A stretch of DNA of 6,976 nt, taken from positions 1-6,976 of the forward strand of contig CATISE010000060.1 of NCBI GenBank assembly GCA_949538655.1, given 5' to 3'. This document shows positions 5,535 through 6,976 of this stretch, in pieces; the first letter of the stretch is position 1, and each line of letters starts with the position of its first letter. The notes under the pieces were generated by a model. That model did not search any database, was not told the origin of the DNA, and saw nothing but the letters and a program-made list of their open reading frames with translations. The DNA is from Marine Group II euryarchaeote MED-G33 (lineage in GTDB: Archaea > Thermoplasmatota > Poseidoniia > Poseidoniales > Thalassarchaeaceae). The translations under genes were made by a program, and so were the position numbers.

Positions 5535-6928
5535 TGGTGTGGTCGCCTATGAGCGATTGGCGCGAGCAAACAGCTCTCTCCCAACGCCTGTTTGAGCATA
5601 CGAAAGAGGCTCTCGACGTCGCCATGAAACGTGGTTGCGAGGATTGGCCATTACCAGAACCACCACTTTCCGACCCAGACTTTCCAGTGCGCCCACCAAA
5701 GGATCCTGCAAAGTTGATTGAAATCGCACACGCTCTTCTCGATGCGAATCGTGCAGCCTTCGATCGCGATCTCGAATCGATTGGAGAATCATTGGTCCCC
5801 CATCGCTTGTCTTTGACAGCGGACCCCGCTCGCGAAGCACGAAAATGGCTCGAAAGGCGAGGGGACGAAGTCGCTGAGCGTGCCTTGTTCATCAGAGTCG
5901 AAACTCTTCTCGCTCAAGCACTTGATGCAGACGCTCCGGATGTCGACCGATGGTGGGTTGCCATTGCACTGTTGAATGGCCTCTCCTCTAAAGACAGCCC
6001 AATTTCACGACAGCAAGGATATCATTTGATGGAGAGTATTGCCCTTGCTCGAAAACCAGGTTATTGGCATGGAGGTGCCACACCGGGGCCACACCTTGTC
6101 GATTGGCAAGAAGGTAGTGAAGTGACCACAGCAGATCCAATGCAAGCAGATGCAAGAGGCTCTTTTGCTGCAGGTTGGCTCCTCGATCGAATGGAAGAGG
6201 CTGATCCACCTCGCCCCGTCCTCGTTGAATGGTTGGATATCGCAATGGCCCGTCGCACCCTCGTCGTCCCTCTGTCCATTTTGTCCCGCTTGAATCGAAT
6301 GGCAGGAGATGGCAACATCATCCTCTCTAGTCGAATTGCTGCATTAACACCTAAAGGCTGGGACTTGGATTTGGAAGGCTCACAAAAGTTGGAGCTGACA
6401 CTTCTCTCGCGTGAACCACAGGTCAGATGCGCACTCGCAGATGCGTTGGATGAAATCATTCACCGCCGGGGTGCGGCGGCACTTCCGCTGTTGGACACCC
6501 TCCTATCGGACGAGTCGACAGACGTCGTTCGGGTCGCAACCGGATCGCTTCGACTTACAGTATCGCTCGATTCCGACGGATTCGCGAATCGATGCGCACG
6601 CATTGTCCATCAACCCGATTCAAGCATCCATCGACGATTCACGCAAACAGCACTTCGCGATTATTTGGTACAGCACCCTGAAGATCGCAAGGGCCTGACA
6701 GTCCAGTTGTGGATCAATGGCGATGAAGTGGTACGAACCCGCCTCAGAGAATTACTCCTTCACATGGTTGATGACCATTCAGAAGCACTGTCCAGTATCC
6801 TGAACCGAATTGTTTCCATGGACGGCGAAAACTCACTCGATGATCTATGGCGGGTCCTCGATGTACGCTCTCCCGAGAAGGCCACCACATGGAGAAATCA
6901 CATCGAGCACGGTGCAGAACTCCCCTGA
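5534..6928 (+). CDS. Uncharacterised helical protein with HEAT-like repeats
   Basis: I do not recognise this 464-residue protein. It is soluble, with no signal peptide or membrane helix, and is predicted to be mostly alpha-helical. Residues 1-37 look like a helix, followed by a proline-rich linker (about 39-57). Residues 58-175 are helical and include the motif RWWVAIALLNGL at about 139-150. From about 285 to 430 the pattern of paired amphipathic helices (for example REPQVRCALADALDEIIHR, then ALPLLDTLLSDESTDVVRVA) resembles HEAT repeats, which form curved scaffolds for protein contacts. It is joined to tfb by a TGATG overlap, so the two are probably co-translated. A second ATG five codons later (5549-5551) is an alternative start, with GGTG about 10 bases upstream. 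A role as partner or regulator of transcription initiation is suggested only by this position. Codon use matches tfb, so it is a real gene and not a shadow. Confidence 0.8.
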   Translation: MVWSPMSDWREQTALSQRLFEHTKEALDVAMKRGCEDWPLPEPPLSDPDFPVRPPKDPAKLIEIAHALLDANRAAFDRDLESIGESLVPHRLSLTADPAREARKWLERRGDEVAERALFIRVETLLAQALDADAPDVDRWWVAIALLNGLSSKDSPISRQQGYHLMESIALARKPGYWHGGATPGPHLVDWQEGSEVTTADPMQADARGSFAAGWLLDRMEEADPPRPVLVEWLDIAMARRTLVVPLSILSRLNRMAGDGNIILSSRIAALTPKGWDLDLEGSQKLELTLLSREPQVRCALADALDEIIHRRGAAALPLLDTLLSDESTDVVRVATGSLRLTVSLDSDGFANRCARIVHQPDSSIHRRFTQTALRDYLVQHPEDRKGLTVQLWINGDEVVRTRLRELLLHMVDDHSEALSSILNRIVSMDGENSLDDLWRVLDVRSPEKATTWRNHIEHGAELP

Positions 6929-6976
6929 TGCCGGCATAGATGCTTTCAACTGCATACGAGACGCGAGCCCATGGAC
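6912..6976 (+). CDS. Possible start of a further gene, cut by the right edge
   Basis: Two frames stay open to the end of the window after the HEAT-like gene. One would start at GTG 6912-6914 (overlapping that gene) and read QNSPDAGIDAFNCIRDASPW; the same frame is also open back to ATG codons at 6861 and 6840. The other would start at ATG 6940-6942 and read MLSTAYETRAHG. Neither has a convincing ribosome binding site. An ATG overlapping the previous stop (6928-6930) reaches a stop after three codons and is not a gene. Too little sequence remains to choose. Confidence 0.18.
   Translation, partial: MQNSPDAGIDAFNCIRDASPW

Noticed and set aside
5512..5892. Minus-strand open frame of 126 codons opposite the HEAT-like gene
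   Set aside because: Its Ser/Arg-rich translation is typical of an antisense shadow, and the plus-strand frame is longer, coupled to tfb and has consistent codon use.

Overview
The window looks like a piece of an archaeal chromosome. The clearest marker is a complete transcription factor B (TFB), the archaeal TFIIB homologue. Supporting signs are TATA-like boxes upstream of the divergent genes and ribosome binding sites of the GGTGA type, which match the 3' end of archaeal 16S rRNA. Moderate GC content, very acidic surface segments and the mix of a PutP-like symporter with an acidic extracellular module suggest a marine planktonic euryarchaeon, possibly Marine Group II/Poseidoniales. That placement is inference, not something read from a marker gene.

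Layout: two transcription units diverge from an intergenic region at about 4311-4604. Leftward on the minus strand is an aconitase-superfamily hydro-lyase (2325-4310). Its stop codon is followed within 9 bases by a sodium/solute symporter of the PutP type (165-2315) that carries a long acidic C-terminal domain. Further left, a GC-rich partial reading frame (1-120) runs off the window edge on the same strand. Rightward on the plus strand is TFB (4605-5534), overlapping by one base an uncharacterised helical, HEAT-like protein (5534-6928). A few dozen bases of a possible next gene follow it.

How they may work together: the hydro-lyase and the symporter are almost certainly co-translated, so the symporter may import a substrate whose metabolism involves the hydro-lyase. 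The hydro-lyase is unusual because its swivel ('small subunit') domain precedes the three catalytic domains in one chain, and because its substrate-recognition loop matches neither the isopropylmalate nor the homoaconitate pattern I know. The HEAT-like protein is translationally linked to TFB but has no recognisable function. The divergent intergenic region holds one likely TATA box for each direction. There are also a hairpin beside the TFB ribosome binding site and several short complementary segments in the predicted hydro-lyase leader. No rRNA, tRNA, CRISPR array, insertion sequence or other mobile element was recognised. The window reads as ordinary chromosomal content with a few unusual proteins; I do not see a clear new multi-gene system.
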